Positions 25,698-34,288 are shown, counted from the first letter of the stretch. The stretch is 64,000 nt of DNA from DASTCZ01 sp963704455 (GCA_963704455.1 OY969905.1:496001-560000), one strand, 5' to 3'. Made by a program: numbers and translations. The notes: generated from the sequence alone by a model not told the origin.

Positions 25698-25743
25698 ATA
25701 GGGCAGCCTTCCGTCGGATGTCGCAAGCCTAAGGGTCTTCCGG

Positions 25744-25965
25744 TTAAGCCACTCTTTCCAGGATGGGGATTTTCACTTGGCGCAAAACGTGTGCGACCTG
25801 CGTCTCCCGCAGGCGGGAGGCGTCGTATTCAAATGTCAGGACGCAACCTGTTTCGTCCAATCTAAAGCGGCGAAGGCCATAGGTGTTGGAAAACTCCGAA
25901 AGAGAGCTGAGTTGGGCAGACGTGAGGGCAGACTGCAGGCGATATCGGACTTCGACCAATGTCAT
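25744..25965 (-). CDS. Small conserved-looking protein divergent from the copper ATPase
   Basis: A 73-residue protein (MTLVEVRYRLQSALTSAQLS to VAHVLRQVKIPILERVA). The predicted beta-alpha-beta pattern and length are similar to heavy-metal-associated (HMA) domains, but the CxxC metal motif is absent and the single cysteine lies in TGCVLTF. It is divergent from the copper-type ATPase, with 118 bases between starts, so it may be an accessory or sensor. A TATAAT box lies six bases before the ATG, suggesting a leaderless transcript. The function is unknown. Confidence 0.55.
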   Translation of the reverse strand: MTLVEVRYRLQSALTSAQLSSLSEFSNTYGLRRFRLDETGCVLTFEYDASRLRETQVAHVLRQVKIPILERVA

Positions 25966-25971
25966 GCGAGA

Positions 25972-25977
25972 ATTATA
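25972..25977 (-). promoter_or_regulatory. Perfect -10 box immediately upstream of a start codon
   Basis: TATAAT on the minus strand (25977 to 25972) ends six bases before the ATG at 25965, placing transcription initiation at or next to the start codon. No good -35 is seen. Confidence 0.5.
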
Positions 25978-26083
25978 TCAGCAGGGAAGCGTAGGCAGGC
26001 CGGTGAATTCAAACGGCGAGTAAAAGCATCCAACGCGTATGGATGAAGTTGACAGCGTGGCTCGAATCCGTTGAACTTGTTCG

Positions 26084-28492
26084 ATGAATGAGCCGAGTAA
26101 TTCGCCGGGTGATATTGGAACGCGCCTCGAGCGCGACCCGGTCTGCGGAATGAGGGTTGTCCCGCGGAAGGCTGCCGGGACGGTTGAGCACGCAGGAGAG
26201 GATTATTATTTCTGCTCCGTTGGGTGCAGGGATAAGTTTAAGGCTGCTCCAGAAAAGTTTCTTTCTTCTTCAACTCTTAAGCCGGTGAACACCGGCTCTT
26301 CGTCGCCGTTGATTGGAATTGCTCCCCCTTCAACAAAAATAATCTTGGCGCCAGCCAACGTTCACACGTCCGCTAAATTGGAGTACACGTGTCCGATGCA
26401 TCCGGAAATTGTTCGTGATGCGCCGGGTGCCTGCCCGATTTGCGGAATGGCACTCGAACCACGAACAGTTTCGGAAATTGAGCCGCTGAATCCGGAACTC
26501 ATCTCCATGACGCGCCGTTTTTGGGTAAGCGTGGGGTTGACCGCGCCGATTTTTCTGTTGGCGATGTCCGAGCTTCTTTCAGGAAATCCGTTGGGCCGCT
26601 GGATGAGCCAACAGACGAAGAACTGGATCGAGTTGGCGCTGGCAACGCCAGTGGTATTGTGGGGCGGATGGCCCTTCTTCGAGCGCGGATGGAGATCAAT
26701 CGTTCGCTGGAAATTGAACATGTTTACGCTGATTGCCATCGGGACGGGCGCGGCGTTTGGCTTCAGCGTGGTGGCGACGATTTGGCCGGGACTCTTTCCA
26801 GCGTCATTTCGAGAAGTGGACGGAACTATCGCGGTCTATTTTGAGGCTGCGGCTGTTATCACGACTCTTGTTTTGCTGGGGCAGGTTCTCGAACTGCGCG
26901 CGCGCAGCCAAACGGGGAGTGCAATTCGCGCGCTGCTCGGTCTTCAACCGAAAACGGCGCGCCGGATCGAGGTTGATGGCATCGAGCGCGATGTACCGAT
27001 TGACTCCGTGCAACCGGGAGACCGCCTGCGTGTTCGTCCCGGGGAAAAGATTCCAGTGGATGGCGTGGTGCTCGATGGGGCGAGCGCGGTGGATGAATCC
27101 ATGGTGACAGGTGAGCCGATCCCAGCGGAAAAAACCGCTGGGGCAAAGTTGACAGGCGGCACGATGAATACGACGGGAAGCTTTGTGATGCGCGCCGAGC
27201 GAGTGGGGCGCGACACGCTTCTCGCGCAAATCGTGCGCATGGTCAGCGAAGCACAGCGAAGCCGGGCTCCAATTCAACGATTGGCTGATGTCGTGGCATC
27301 TTACTTTGTGCCGGCGGTCATATTCGCGGCCGCGATTACTTTTACCGTGTGGGCGAGCGCCGGGCCCGCGCCGAGGCTTGCGCACGCAATCGTGAACGCT
27401 GTGGCTGTGCTGATTATCGCTTGCCCTTGCGCACTTGGGCTGGCCACGCCGATGTCCATCATGGTTGGCACAGGACGCGGGGCCCACGCAGGCGTGCTCA
27501 TCAAAAATGCGGAAGCGCTGGAAATGCTCGAAAAGGTCGACACGCTGGTTGTGGACAAAACCGGAACGCTGACGGAGGGCAAGCCGCGTGTGGCTGCAAT
27601 CATCCCTTTAGGCGGGAGATCTGAGAGCGATGTGCTGCAAATTGCGGCCAGTCTGGAACGCGCGAGCGAGCATCCTCTTGCAGTTGCGATTCTTACGGCG
27701 GCCCGCGAGAAAAGAATTTCGCTTTCCGAGGTGAAGAATTTCAAGGCGGCAATCGGGAAGGGGATCAGCGGGGACATTGATAGCGGACACGTGGCGCTCG
27801 GCAACATTCAATTCATGGATGAATTGCACGTCGCTCTGGACGATACGGTGGATAAAGCAGAAGCGCTGCGCCGCGAGGGCCAGACGATCGTCTTTATCGC
27901 GAACGACGGTGTGCTTGCGGGACTTGTTGGTGTGGCGGATCCCATCAGGGGAACGACGGAGGACGCGCTGCGCGAACTCCACGACGAGGGCTTGCGAGTC
28001 GTGATGCTCACCGGTGACAGCCGCACAACCGCCGAAGCCGTGGCCCAGCAGCTGGGGATTGATGAGGTGGTCGCGGAAGTTTCGCCGGAAATGAAATTTG
28101 AAGTTGTGAAAAGACTCGTGGCGGCGGGGCGAAGGGTTGCGATGGCGGGGGATGGAATCAACGATGCGCCTGCGCTTGCTGAAGCGCATGTTGGCATTGC
28201 GATGGGCACGGGCACGGATGTAGCGATGCAGAGCGCTGGAATCACTTTGGTTAGTGGCGATTTGCGAGGCATCGTGCGCGCGCGCAAGCTAAGCCGCGCG
28301 GTGATGCGCAACATCCGCCAGAACCTTTTCTTTGCTTTTGTTTACAACATTTTGGGAGTCCCGCTGGCGGCAGGCGTCCTCTACCCAGTTTGGGGGTTGC
28401 TGCTGAATCCTATGATCGCCAGCGCGGCAATGAGCTTCAGTTCCGTTTCCGTGATTGGCAACTCATTGCGATTGCGCAAGGTTTCGTTGTAA
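26084..28492 (+). CDS. Copper-type P1B ATPase with YHS and heavy-metal-binding N-terminal domains
   Basis: An 802-residue P1B-type ATPase. The N terminus has a YHS domain (about residues 17-55: DPVCGMRV, then YFCSVGCRDKF) and a heavy-metal-binding domain with CPMHPEI and CPICGM near residues 102-127. It has no classical HMA domain. Eight membrane helices follow, with ACPCALG near residue 446 in the ion-binding helix. The actuator loop reads TGEPIP, the phosphorylation site DKTGT is near residue 490, and GDGIND near 688. The CPC motif points to Cu(I) or Ag(I) export from the cytoplasm. No copper regulator gene is adjacent. The ribosome site is weak. Confidence 0.93.
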   Translation: MNEPSNSPGDIGTRLERDPVCGMRVVPRKAAGTVEHAGEDYYFCSVGCRDKFKAAPEKFLSSSTLKPVNTGSSSPLIGIAPPSTKIILAPANVHTSAKLEYTCPMHPEIVRDAPGACPICGMALEPRTVSEIEPLNPELISMTRRFWVSVGLTAPIFLLAMSELLSGNPLGRWMSQQTKNWIELALATPVVLWGGWPFFERGWRSIVRWKLNMFTLIAIGTGAAFGFSVVATIWPGLFPASFREVDGTIAVYFEAAAVITTLVLLGQVLELRARSQTGSAIRALLGLQPKTARRIEVDGIERDVPIDSVQPGDRLRVRPGEKIPVDGVVLDGASAVDESMVTGEPIPAEKTAGAKLTGGTMNTTGSFVMRAERVGRDTLLAQIVRMVSEAQRSRAPIQRLADVVASYFVPAVIFAAAITFTVWASAGPAPRLAHAIVNAVAVLIIACPCALGLATPMSIMVGTGRGAHAGVLIKNAEALEMLEKVDTLVVDKTGTLTEGKPRVAAIIPLGGRSESDVLQIAASLERASEHPLAVAILTAAREKRISLSEVKNFKAAIGKGISGDIDSGHVALGNIQFMDELHVALDDTVDKAEALRREGQTIVFIANDGVLAGLVGVADPIRGTTEDALRELHDEGLRVVMLTGDSRTTAEAVAQQLGIDEVVAEVSPEMKFEVVKRLVAAGRRVAMAGDGINDAPALAEAHVGIAMGTGTDVAMQSAGITLVSGDLRGIVRARKLSRAVMRNIRQNLFFAFVYNILGVPLAAGVLYPVWGLLLNPMIASAAMSFSSVSVIGNSLRLRKVSL

Positions 28493-28699
28493 AGGCCCAA
28501 CACGAGACGCGCGGAAAAGTTTTCCTCAAGTTATCGCACTTTTTCTTGAAGTGAAATCCGCAACATCCACCGCCATTCTATTTTTTTGAGAACTACGCCG
28601 GGAACGCCAAAACATTTCTTGCGAATGGGTGTTTCATAGCTAGGGCAGAGGAGGCAGTTGAATCACGTATTGGAAACCAAATCTAGTCGAGGTGACAAT

Positions 28700-29359
28700 A
28701 TGAAACTCAGAGTGGTCCAATGGAAGGCGCTGTCGCTGGCTCTTGTATTGGCCGGAACAGTTGCCACAATGCAGGCTACAGCTCAACAATCACAAACTCA
28801 GTCCTCCTCGTCACAATCATCGCAGACTCCACCTCCGCCGGGCACGATTGGCGAGCGGAAGGAAAACCAGCAGGACCGCATCGCTCAGGGCGTCAAGAGC
28901 GGGCAATTGACGGCAGGCGAAACGGCGAACCTGGAATCGAAAGAAGCCGGGCTCAACAAGGAAATCAGAACCGACCGGAAAGACGATGGCGGCACTCTGA
29001 CCCAGCAACAGAGAGCACAGATTAACCGGCAACAGAATCGCCTTTCCAATCAGATTTATCAGGACAAGCACAATGCCGCGACGCAAAAATATGGCAACAG
29101 CGAAGTTGGCAAACGGCAGGAGAACCAGCAAGACCGCATCGCTCAGGGAATCAAGAGCGGGCAATTGACCGCAGGCGAGACGGCGAAGCTGGAAACAAAG
29201 GAATCCGCGGTGAACCAGGAAGTCCATAATGATCGCCTGGCAAACGGCGGCAAGCTGACACAAGGCGAGAAGAAACAAGTGAACCAGCAACAGAACCGGC
29301 TCTCGAAGCAGATCTATCAGGACAAGCACAACAACAGAACGCAGCATCCCAGAAAATAA
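28700..29359 (+). CDS. Secreted hydrophilic protein with two tandem ~75-residue repeats
   Basis: The 219-residue protein starts at ATG 28700, preceded by GAGGTG. The signal peptide ends near residue 29 (MQATAQ). A Gln/Ser-rich linker follows, then two near-identical units, each containing ENQQDRIAQG, KSGQLTAGETA, an LE(S/T)KE block and NRLS(N/K)QIYQDKHN. The units are strongly hydrophilic and probably helical. The two copies are also alike at the nucleotide level, which suggests a recent duplication. The sequence resembles secreted stress-type repeats, but I cannot name a family. It ends at a clear terminator (29387-29420). Confidence 0.7.
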   Translation: MKLRVVQWKALSLALVLAGTVATMQATAQQSQTQSSSSQSSQTPPPPGTIGERKENQQDRIAQGVKSGQLTAGETANLESKEAGLNKEIRTDRKDDGGTLTQQQRAQINRQQNRLSNQIYQDKHNAATQKYGNSEVGKRQENQQDRIAQGIKSGQLTAGETAKLETKESAVNQEVHNDRLANGGKLTQGEKKQVNQQQNRLSKQIYQDKHNNRTQHPRK

Positions 29360-29386
29360 TCGGCCATTCTTTGATTGGAAACTAAC

Positions 29387-29420
29387 AGAGATGCCCCCCT
29401 CGCGGGGAGCATCTCTTTTT
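29387..29420 (+). terminator. Intrinsic terminator
   Basis: AGAGATGC-CCCC pairs with GGGG-A-GCATCTCT around a short CG-rich loop, followed by TTTTT. It closes the transcript of the repeat protein at 28700-29359. Confidence 0.8.
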
Positions 29421-29523
29421 ATGGACACGCGTTGATTCGCAGGAAATCCTTCCGGGAATGCGCGTCTGCGGTGATATAGTGCGCCCCGACGCAATCGCCT
29501 TTGTGAAATTGAGGAGGGATGCA

Positions 29524-30957
29524 ATGGGGCTTTTTTCAACGAAATCGCTGGAAAGAATCCAAGCCGAATCTGAATCAAAGAATGAGCTCAGGCGTTCCCT
29601 CGGTGCATCATCGCTGATTGCGCTGGGTGTCGGCGGAATTATCGGCGCGGGAATTTTCACGCTGACGGGAGTTGCCGCGGCGACAAAGGCCGGCCCGGGA
29701 CTGGTGATTTCGTTCATCCTGGCCGCGATTGGATGCGTTTTTGCGGGCCTTTGTTACAGCGAATTCTCGACGATGATCCCCATCGCCGGCAGCGCGTACA
29801 CATACGCATACGCGACCATGGGCGAGCTGATTGCGTGGATTATCGGATGGGACTTGGTTCTGGAATATTCGGTGGGCGCGGCGACAGTTTCCATAGGCTG
29901 GTCGCAAACGTTGGCCGCATTGTTGCGCACTCTCGGGATTAATTTGCCCGCACGGTGGAGTGCGTCGCCCTTTCAATCCATCACGATGCCAGACGGAAGT
30001 ATGACCCACGGAATTCTTAACCTGCCGGCCGTCCTAATCGTAGTGGCCGTCTCCGCTCTCTTAATAATTGGCATCCGCGAATCTGCGGGAGTCAACAACG
30101 TCATAGTTTTCTTGAAAGTTGGAGTGATCCTCACATTCATTGCCATTGGCTGGTCGTATATCAAGCCCGCGAATCTGACGCCGATGATCCCGCAGAACAC
30201 TGGGCACTTCGGCGACTTCGGGTACAGCGGCTTGCTTGCAGGCGCAGGGGTGATTTTCTTTGCTTATATCGGGTTTGATGCGGTCTCCACGGCGGCGCAA
30301 GAGGCGAAACTTCCGAAGCGCGACATGCCGATCGGCATTATCGGCTCGCTGCTTGTTTGCACCGTGCTGTTCATTCTTTACACGCACGTTTTGACCGGGA
30401 TGGTGCCTTATAGAGAATTGAACGTCGCCGCCCCACTTTCGTTGGCCTTAACGCAAATCCCTTACGGATGGCTCAGCATTATGATGAATGTCGCCGTGCT
30501 GATGGGACTCACGTCGGTGATGCTTGTGATGCTGCTCGGCCAATCACGCGTGTTTTTCTCCATGGCGAATGACCGTCTCCTGCCGAAATTATTCCGTGAC
30601 GTTCATCCGCGCTTCCGTACTCCCTGGCGGTGCAACCTCGTGTTAATGGTTTTCGTCTCGCTTTTTGCGGCGTTTGTGCCGATCGGTGTGGTCGGCGAAA
30701 TGACGAGCATCGGCACTCTATTTGCATTCGTAATTGTCTGCGCGGGAATCATAATCATGCGAAAGACGAATCCGAACGCCCCGCGGCCGTTTAGGACTCC
30801 GTTTGTTCCCCTCGTGCCGATTCTAGGGATCCTGGTCTGCTTCGCGATGATGCTTGGCCTAGGCTGGACGAACTGGGCGCGGTTGGTCGGATGGCTTGCG
30901 ATTGGGCTAATTATTTATTTTGGGTATAGCCGGTCGCGGAGCTTGCTGAGCCAATAG
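29524..30957 (+). CDS. APC-family amino acid permease
   Basis: The 477-residue protein starts at ATG 29524, preceded by GAGGAGGG; the open frame extends to 29458 without support. Helix 1 has the family motif GVGGIIGAGIFTLTG, and about 12 membrane segments follow. The motif GAGVIFFAYIGFDAVSTAAQEAKLP in helices 6-7 marks the cationic-amino-acid/YfnA branch. It probably imports an amino acid with protons across the inner membrane. A TATAGT box lies at 29475-29480, upstream of the start, without an obvious -35. Confidence 0.9.
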   Translation: MGLFSTKSLERIQAESESKNELRRSLGASSLIALGVGGIIGAGIFTLTGVAAATKAGPGLVISFILAAIGCVFAGLCYSEFSTMIPIAGSAYTYAYATMGELIAWIIGWDLVLEYSVGAATVSIGWSQTLAALLRTLGINLPARWSASPFQSITMPDGSMTHGILNLPAVLIVVAVSALLIIGIRESAGVNNVIVFLKVGVILTFIAIGWSYIKPANLTPMIPQNTGHFGDFGYSGLLAGAGVIFFAYIGFDAVSTAAQEAKLPKRDMPIGIIGSLLVCTVLFILYTHVLTGMVPYRELNVAAPLSLALTQIPYGWLSIMMNVAVLMGLTSVMLVMLLGQSRVFFSMANDRLLPKLFRDVHPRFRTPWRCNLVLMVFVSLFAAFVPIGVVGEMTSIGTLFAFVIVCAGIIIMRKTNPNAPRPFRTPFVPLVPILGILVCFAMMLGLGWTNWARLVGWLAIGLIIYFGYSRSRSLLSQ

Positions 30958-30983
30958 GGTTCAGCGCATCCGCCACGCCACAA

Positions 30984-31070
30984 TTAAGAATTTATAGCGG
31001 AGAGGATGACGATCGCCACGATATAGATCCCGAGAAAATGAATCGCCTCTCTGGATGCGACGCCTGCTGG
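30984..31070 (-). other. In-frame hydrophobic reading frame after the thioredoxin stop codon
   Basis: Immediately after the TGA stop of the thioredoxin-like gene (31073-31071), the same frame continues for 28 codons to a TAA. It reads like one membrane helix (AIHFLGIYIVAIVILSAI). No start codon precedes it in this frame, so it would be made only by readthrough. It may equally be chance or a decayed gene end. Confidence 0.25.
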
Positions 31071-31631
31071 TCACTTTGCCTGCGAGGGAAGTAATGATTC
31101 GACGTAGCTTGCGATTTCAGGCCCATTCCATTCTTGCTGGCTCACGAACTTCCGGAGGATTCGTCCCTCGGGGTCGATGATGTAGGTTTCCGGATACATC
31201 GAAGACCCGTAAGTCTCGGCAATTGTTTTTGATGCGTCCAGGTAATTCGGGAAGGAGACGTTGTGCTGGCGGAGGAATTTCTCGTATGCGTCCTCGTCGT
31301 CATTGACGTCGATGCCGAGGACTGTGCCGCCGCGCGCGGCGATCAGTTTGTGAAGTGCGTTGAGGGAATCGATTTCCTCCAAGCAGGGCGGACACGTCGA
31401 GAACCAGAAGTTCAGGACCACGACTTTCCCGCGGAAGTCGCTCAAATGCGCGGGCCGGCCGTTCAACTCCATTGCGAAGTCCGGGGCAATACGCCCCGCG
31501 GCGCTGGTTTCGCCCTGGCGGTAGCTTGGCGCAGCGAAAAGTACCAGCACACCGATAGCAACCACGAGCACCATGCCGGAGAAAACGCGTGTGCCCGTTT
31601 TGCTTGCCAGGAGTTGGGAGAGCTTGCTCAT
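31071..31631 (-). CDS. Membrane-anchored TlpA/ResA-type thioredoxin
   Basis: A 186-residue protein. One N-terminal membrane helix covers residues 17-34 (VFSGMVLVVAIGVLVLFA), and the rest lies in the periplasm. The thioredoxin fold carries the active site STCPPC with the AhpC/TSA-like NFWFSTCPPCLEEIDSL context. The cis-proline region reads MYPETYIID. Its length and anchor fit TlpA/ResA/CcmG-type thiol-disulfide reductases that serve cytochrome c maturation or similar. No ccm genes are near. It is convergent with the APC permease and divergent from the glycosyltransferase. Confidence 0.9.
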   Translation of the reverse strand: MSKLSQLLASKTGTRVFSGMVLVVAIGVLVLFAAPSYRQGETSAAGRIAPDFAMELNGRPAHLSDFRGKVVVLNFWFSTCPPCLEEIDSLNALHKLIAARGGTVLGIDVNDDEDAYEKFLRQHNVSFPNYLDASKTIAETYGSSMYPETYIIDPEGRILRKFVSQQEWNGPEIASYVESLLPSQAK

Positions 31632-31713
31632 CGTCGTTCGGTTTCTGAAACCTCAGTATGCCACCCGCGGCGGCTTGAGTTTATTCCGAATCCCAGCGCA
31701 ATCCGCGCTCACT

Positions 31714-31722
31714 TGCTATAAT
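31714..31722 (+). promoter_or_regulatory. Extended -10 promoter for the glycosyltransferase
   Basis: TGCTATAAT gives a perfect TATAAT (31717-31722) with the upstream TG of an extended -10 element, about 50 bases before the start at 31771. No clear -35 is seen, as expected for this promoter type. Confidence 0.55.
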
Positions 31723-31732
31723 ACTCAGTTCC

Positions 31733-31752
31733 GCCGGCTTGCGCGAGCCGGC
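31733..31752 (+). repeat. GCCGGCT/AGCCGGC hairpin in the 5' leader
   Basis: Seven perfect pairs around a TGCGCG loop, lying between the -10 box and the start codon at 31771. It would be transcribed and could affect translation or RNA stability. Confidence 0.55.
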
Positions 31753-31770
31753 CTACCCAGCGATACCCCT

Positions 31771-32802
31771 ATGAATTCAAGCGACCCAACGCCGCTAGTG
31801 TCGGCAATTGTCCCTGCGCGAAACGAAGAGGAGAACATTGCACGCGCGGTGGAATCCCTTGGAGCCCAGGACGAAGTGGGCGAAATCATTGTCGTGAATG
31901 ACCAATCGACGGATCGCACCGCTGTAATCCTCGGCGAGCTTGGCGAACGGATTCCCCGATTGAAGGCAATTGAAATTGACTCGCTCCCGGATGGATGGGT
32001 GGGGAAGAACTACGCGCTTTGGCGTGGCTCCGAGCATGCGCGAGGCGACTGGCTTTTGTTCACTGATGCGGATGCCGTGCATTTGCCCGGGTCGACGCAG
32101 AAGGCGTTGGAATGCGCCGCTGAAACGGGGGCGGAGTTGGTTTCGTTTTCCCCGGAACAAGAGACAAAGAAGTGGTGGGAGCGCGCGCTAATTCCTTTTG
32201 TGTTTGCCCGGCTTGCGGAAAGATTTCGCTACCGCCAGATCAACGATGCGCAGTCGCCTGCCGCGGCGGCCAACGGGCAGTATATTTTGATCAAGCGCAA
32301 TGTTTATCTGGCAATCGGCGGACACCGGGCAGTAAGCGGCGAAGTGTTGGAAGACGTAATTCTTGCACATCGTGCAAAGGCCGCCGGTCACAGGATTTAT
32401 TTCGGGCCAGGCGCAGGCATTGTCCGTGCGCGGATGTACAGCACGTTTGGCGCGATGTGGCAGGGCTGGGTAAAGAATCTCTATCCACTGATGGGTGGAT
32501 CACCTCGCAGCGTGGCGTGGGAAATCTTTACAGTGTTTCCGCTGATTCCATTTGTAATGATGTCGCTTGGGTCGTTGCATTGGATCTTTCTGGCGGCGGG
32601 ACTCACGCTTTTGGCGGGCCGGCATATCAGGTACGCAGTCGCGCTGCGCTCGAATCAAAAGGATTATCGGGGCATCCAATATTACGTTCCGGCTGTGTTC
32701 ATGTATTGCGCCGCGTTGATTGCTTCCTGGCGGCGCTATTCAAAAGGTTCGGTGGTTTGGAAGGGACGCGAGTATCCCGTAGGGTCGGTGGGGCGGTCGT
32801 AG
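31771..32802 (+). CDS. Glycosyltransferase family 2, membrane-associated
   Basis: The 343-residue protein starts at ATG 31771. The open frame extends 198 bases upstream, but over the promoter and hairpin. The GT-A fold shows SAIVPARNEEENI, VVNDQSTDRT and the DxD motif FTDADAVHLP. The acceptor region ends with ED in VLEDVILA. Two or three C-terminal membrane helices follow (IFTVFPLIPFVMMSLGSLHW). It resembles hopanoid- or carotenoid-associated GT2 enzymes such as HpnB and CrtQ, but the acceptor is not deducible here. The pterin genes follow after 25 bases and may share its transcript. Confidence 0.85.
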   Translation: MNSSDPTPLVSAIVPARNEEENIARAVESLGAQDEVGEIIVVNDQSTDRTAVILGELGERIPRLKAIEIDSLPDGWVGKNYALWRGSEHARGDWLLFTDADAVHLPGSTQKALECAAETGAELVSFSPEQETKKWWERALIPFVFARLAERFRYRQINDAQSPAAAANGQYILIKRNVYLAIGGHRAVSGEVLEDVILAHRAKAAGHRIYFGPGAGIVRARMYSTFGAMWQGWVKNLYPLMGGSPRSVAWEIFTVFPLIPFVMMSLGSLHWIFLAAGLTLLAGRHIRYAVALRSNQKDYRGIQYYVPAVFMYCAALIASWRRYSKGSVVWKGREYPVGSVGRS

Positions 32803-32827
32803 CTCGCAAGCCCGCGACAAAGCGATC

Positions 32828-33247
32828 ATGGTAACGATAACGCGCAAAATCGAATTTTCAGCCTCGCACCTGTACCACAACCCGGCGCTCTCAGCCGAAG
32901 AGAATCGGCGCGTATTTGGGAAGTGCAACAATCCCCATGGACACGGACACAACTACACGCTTGAAGTGACGATCGCGGGCGAGCCCGACCCCGCAACGGG
33001 AATGGTTCTCGATTTGGCTGAGCTCAAGGAAATACTCGAACGCGAAATCATGCAGCGCATGGACCACCGCTTCCTAAACTATGAGGTGGCCGAATTAAAG
33101 GGAAAGATTCCCACCTGCGAAAACATCGCAATCGTCATCTGGGAATTGCTGGCATCGAAAATCCGCCAGGGAAAGCTGCATCGCGTAAGGCTCTATGAAT
33201 CGCCGGACTTGTTCGCGGATTGCTACGGCAATGGAGCGGCGCGATGA
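32828..33247 (+). CDS. 6-pyruvoyl-tetrahydropterin synthase/QueD family, first paralogue
   Basis: A 139-residue protein. Zinc ligands are visible in SASHLY and in HGHGHNY. The catalytic cysteine lies in GKCNNPHGHGHNY, the spacing seen in animal-type PTPS rather than in QueD proteins. The catalytic Asp-His pair is in MDHRFLN, and the pterin-anchoring Glu is probably in RLYESPD. It makes 6-pyruvoyl- or 6-carboxy-tetrahydropterin from dihydroneopterin triphosphate, the product of the FolE encoded just downstream. It overlaps the second paralogue by four bases (ATGA). Confidence 0.9.
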   Translation: MVTITRKIEFSASHLYHNPALSAEENRRVFGKCNNPHGHGHNYTLEVTIAGEPDPATGMVLDLAELKEILEREIMQRMDHRFLNYEVAELKGKIPTCENIAIVIWELLASKIRQGKLHRVRLYESPDLFADCYGNGAAR

Positions 33248-33657
33248 AGGTCACGTTGACGCGGCGCTATTCGTTCGCTGCATCGCACCGGCTTCACAGC
33301 GCGAAGCTGAGCGACGCGGAAAACCAGCGCCTCTATGGAAAGTGCAATAATCCCTATGGCCACGGGCACAACTATATTGTTGAAGTCACGCTCGGCGGGC
33401 CAGTGGATCCCGCGAGCGGAATGATCGCCAATCTCGCGGATCTGGACTCCTATGTTCAGCGGCACGTGCTGGACGATTTCGATCACCGCTTTGTGAACGA
33501 AGAGATTGATGCGTTTAAGTCCACCGTGCCAACGACGGAGAATCTTTGCATCGAGATTTACAACCGGCTGGAACAATTTCCCGGCGCGCATCTCGAACGC
33601 GTCCGGGTCGAAGAGACCAGCAAAAACAGTTTTGAATATTCAGGAGATACGAATTAG
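33244..33657 (+). CDS. 6-pyruvoyl-tetrahydropterin synthase/QueD family, second paralogue
   Basis: The 137-residue protein starts at ATG 33244, overlapping the upstream stop. It retains the same active-site set as its neighbour: SFAASHRL, GKCNNPYGHGHNY, DDFDHRFVN and VRVEET. The two are clearly related but diverged along their full length, so the duplication is old. Both appear active. They could form a hetero-oligomer or divide two pterin products between them. FolE follows after 22 bases. Confidence 0.9.
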   Translation: MKVTLTRRYSFAASHRLHSAKLSDAENQRLYGKCNNPYGHGHNYIVEVTLGGPVDPASGMIANLADLDSYVQRHVLDDFDHRFVNEEIDAFKSTVPTTENLCIEIYNRLEQFPGAHLERVRVEETSKNSFEYSGDTN

Positions 33658-33679
33658 GACCAAGGGGAGGGGAACTGCC

Positions 33680-34288
33680 ATGCCTCGATCAACGGATGAA
33701 GTTGTTGCACCTCAGTCCATCGGCGCCGATGCCTCCATTTCGGATCTGACGCGGCGAATCATTGAGCTGCTCGGCGAAGATTCAAGCCGGGAAGGTTTGC
33801 GCAGAACGCCGGAGCGGTTTGAAAAGGCGCTCCGCTTTCTGACCGGTGGCTACGCGCAGGACCCGGACAAAGTTCTAAACGGCGCCATGTTCAGCGTCTG
33901 CTACGACGAGATGGTCGTCGTGAAGGACATCGAGGTGTACAGCCTTTGCGAGCACCACCTGCTGCCTTTTTTCGGCAAGTGCCACGTGGCCTACATTCCC
34001 AACAAGAAAGTTCTCGGGTTATCGAAGATTCCGCGCCTCGTGAATATGTTTGCCCGGCGTCTCCAAATTCAAGAGCGGTTGACCAACGAGATCGCACGCG
34101 CCATTGAAGATAAACTGGCTCCGCAAGGAGTCGGCGTGATTATCGAGGCGCGCCACCTTTGCATGGTGATGCGCGGGGTGGAAAAACAGAATTCGCAGAC
34201 TGTTACGAGCGCCATGCTCGGCGTCTTCCGCGAAAATAAGCAGACACGCGATGAGTTCCTTTCGCTCGTGGGCGGCCGCAGGCAATAA
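33680..34288 (+). CDS. folE: GTP cyclohydrolase I
   Basis: The 202-residue protein starts at ATG 33680, preceded by AAGGGGAGGGG; a longer open frame from 33506 only overlaps the previous gene. Zinc ligands are C90 and H93 in SLCEHHLLPF, with the third cysteine in RHLCMVMRGV. The substrate loop VLGLSKIPRLV and the C-terminal QTVTSAMLG are intact. It converts GTP to dihydroneopterin triphosphate. Its position after two PTPS genes points to a tetrahydropterin pathway as well as, or instead of, folate; no folB, folK or folP gene is near. Confidence 0.95.
   Translation: MPRSTDEVVAPQSIGADASISDLTRRIIELLGEDSSREGLRRTPERFEKALRFLTGGYAQDPDKVLNGAMFSVCYDEMVVVKDIEVYSLCEHHLLPFFGKCHVAYIPNKKVLGLSKIPRLVNMFARRLQIQERLTNEIARAIEDKLAPQGVGVIIEARHLCMVMRGVEKQNSQTVTSAMLGVFRENKQTRDEFLSLVGGRRQ

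Larger units (their letters stand above)
25285..25743. other. Intergenic region with candidate structured RNA
   Basis: These 459 bases contain no protein gene. The first 200 bases show nothing recognisable. From about 25500 to 25697 on the + strand lies a candidate non-coding RNA ending in a strong terminator, described separately. Confidence 0.65.

Noticed and set aside
26041..26075. tRNA-like GGCTCGAATCCG segment
   Set aside because: It resembles a T-arm, but no acceptor stem, D-arm or anticodon arm can be formed around it.
31071..31073. TGA as selenocysteine in the thioredoxin frame
   Set aside because: The protein is complete at this stop, the active site is already CPPC, and no SECIS-like stem follows.
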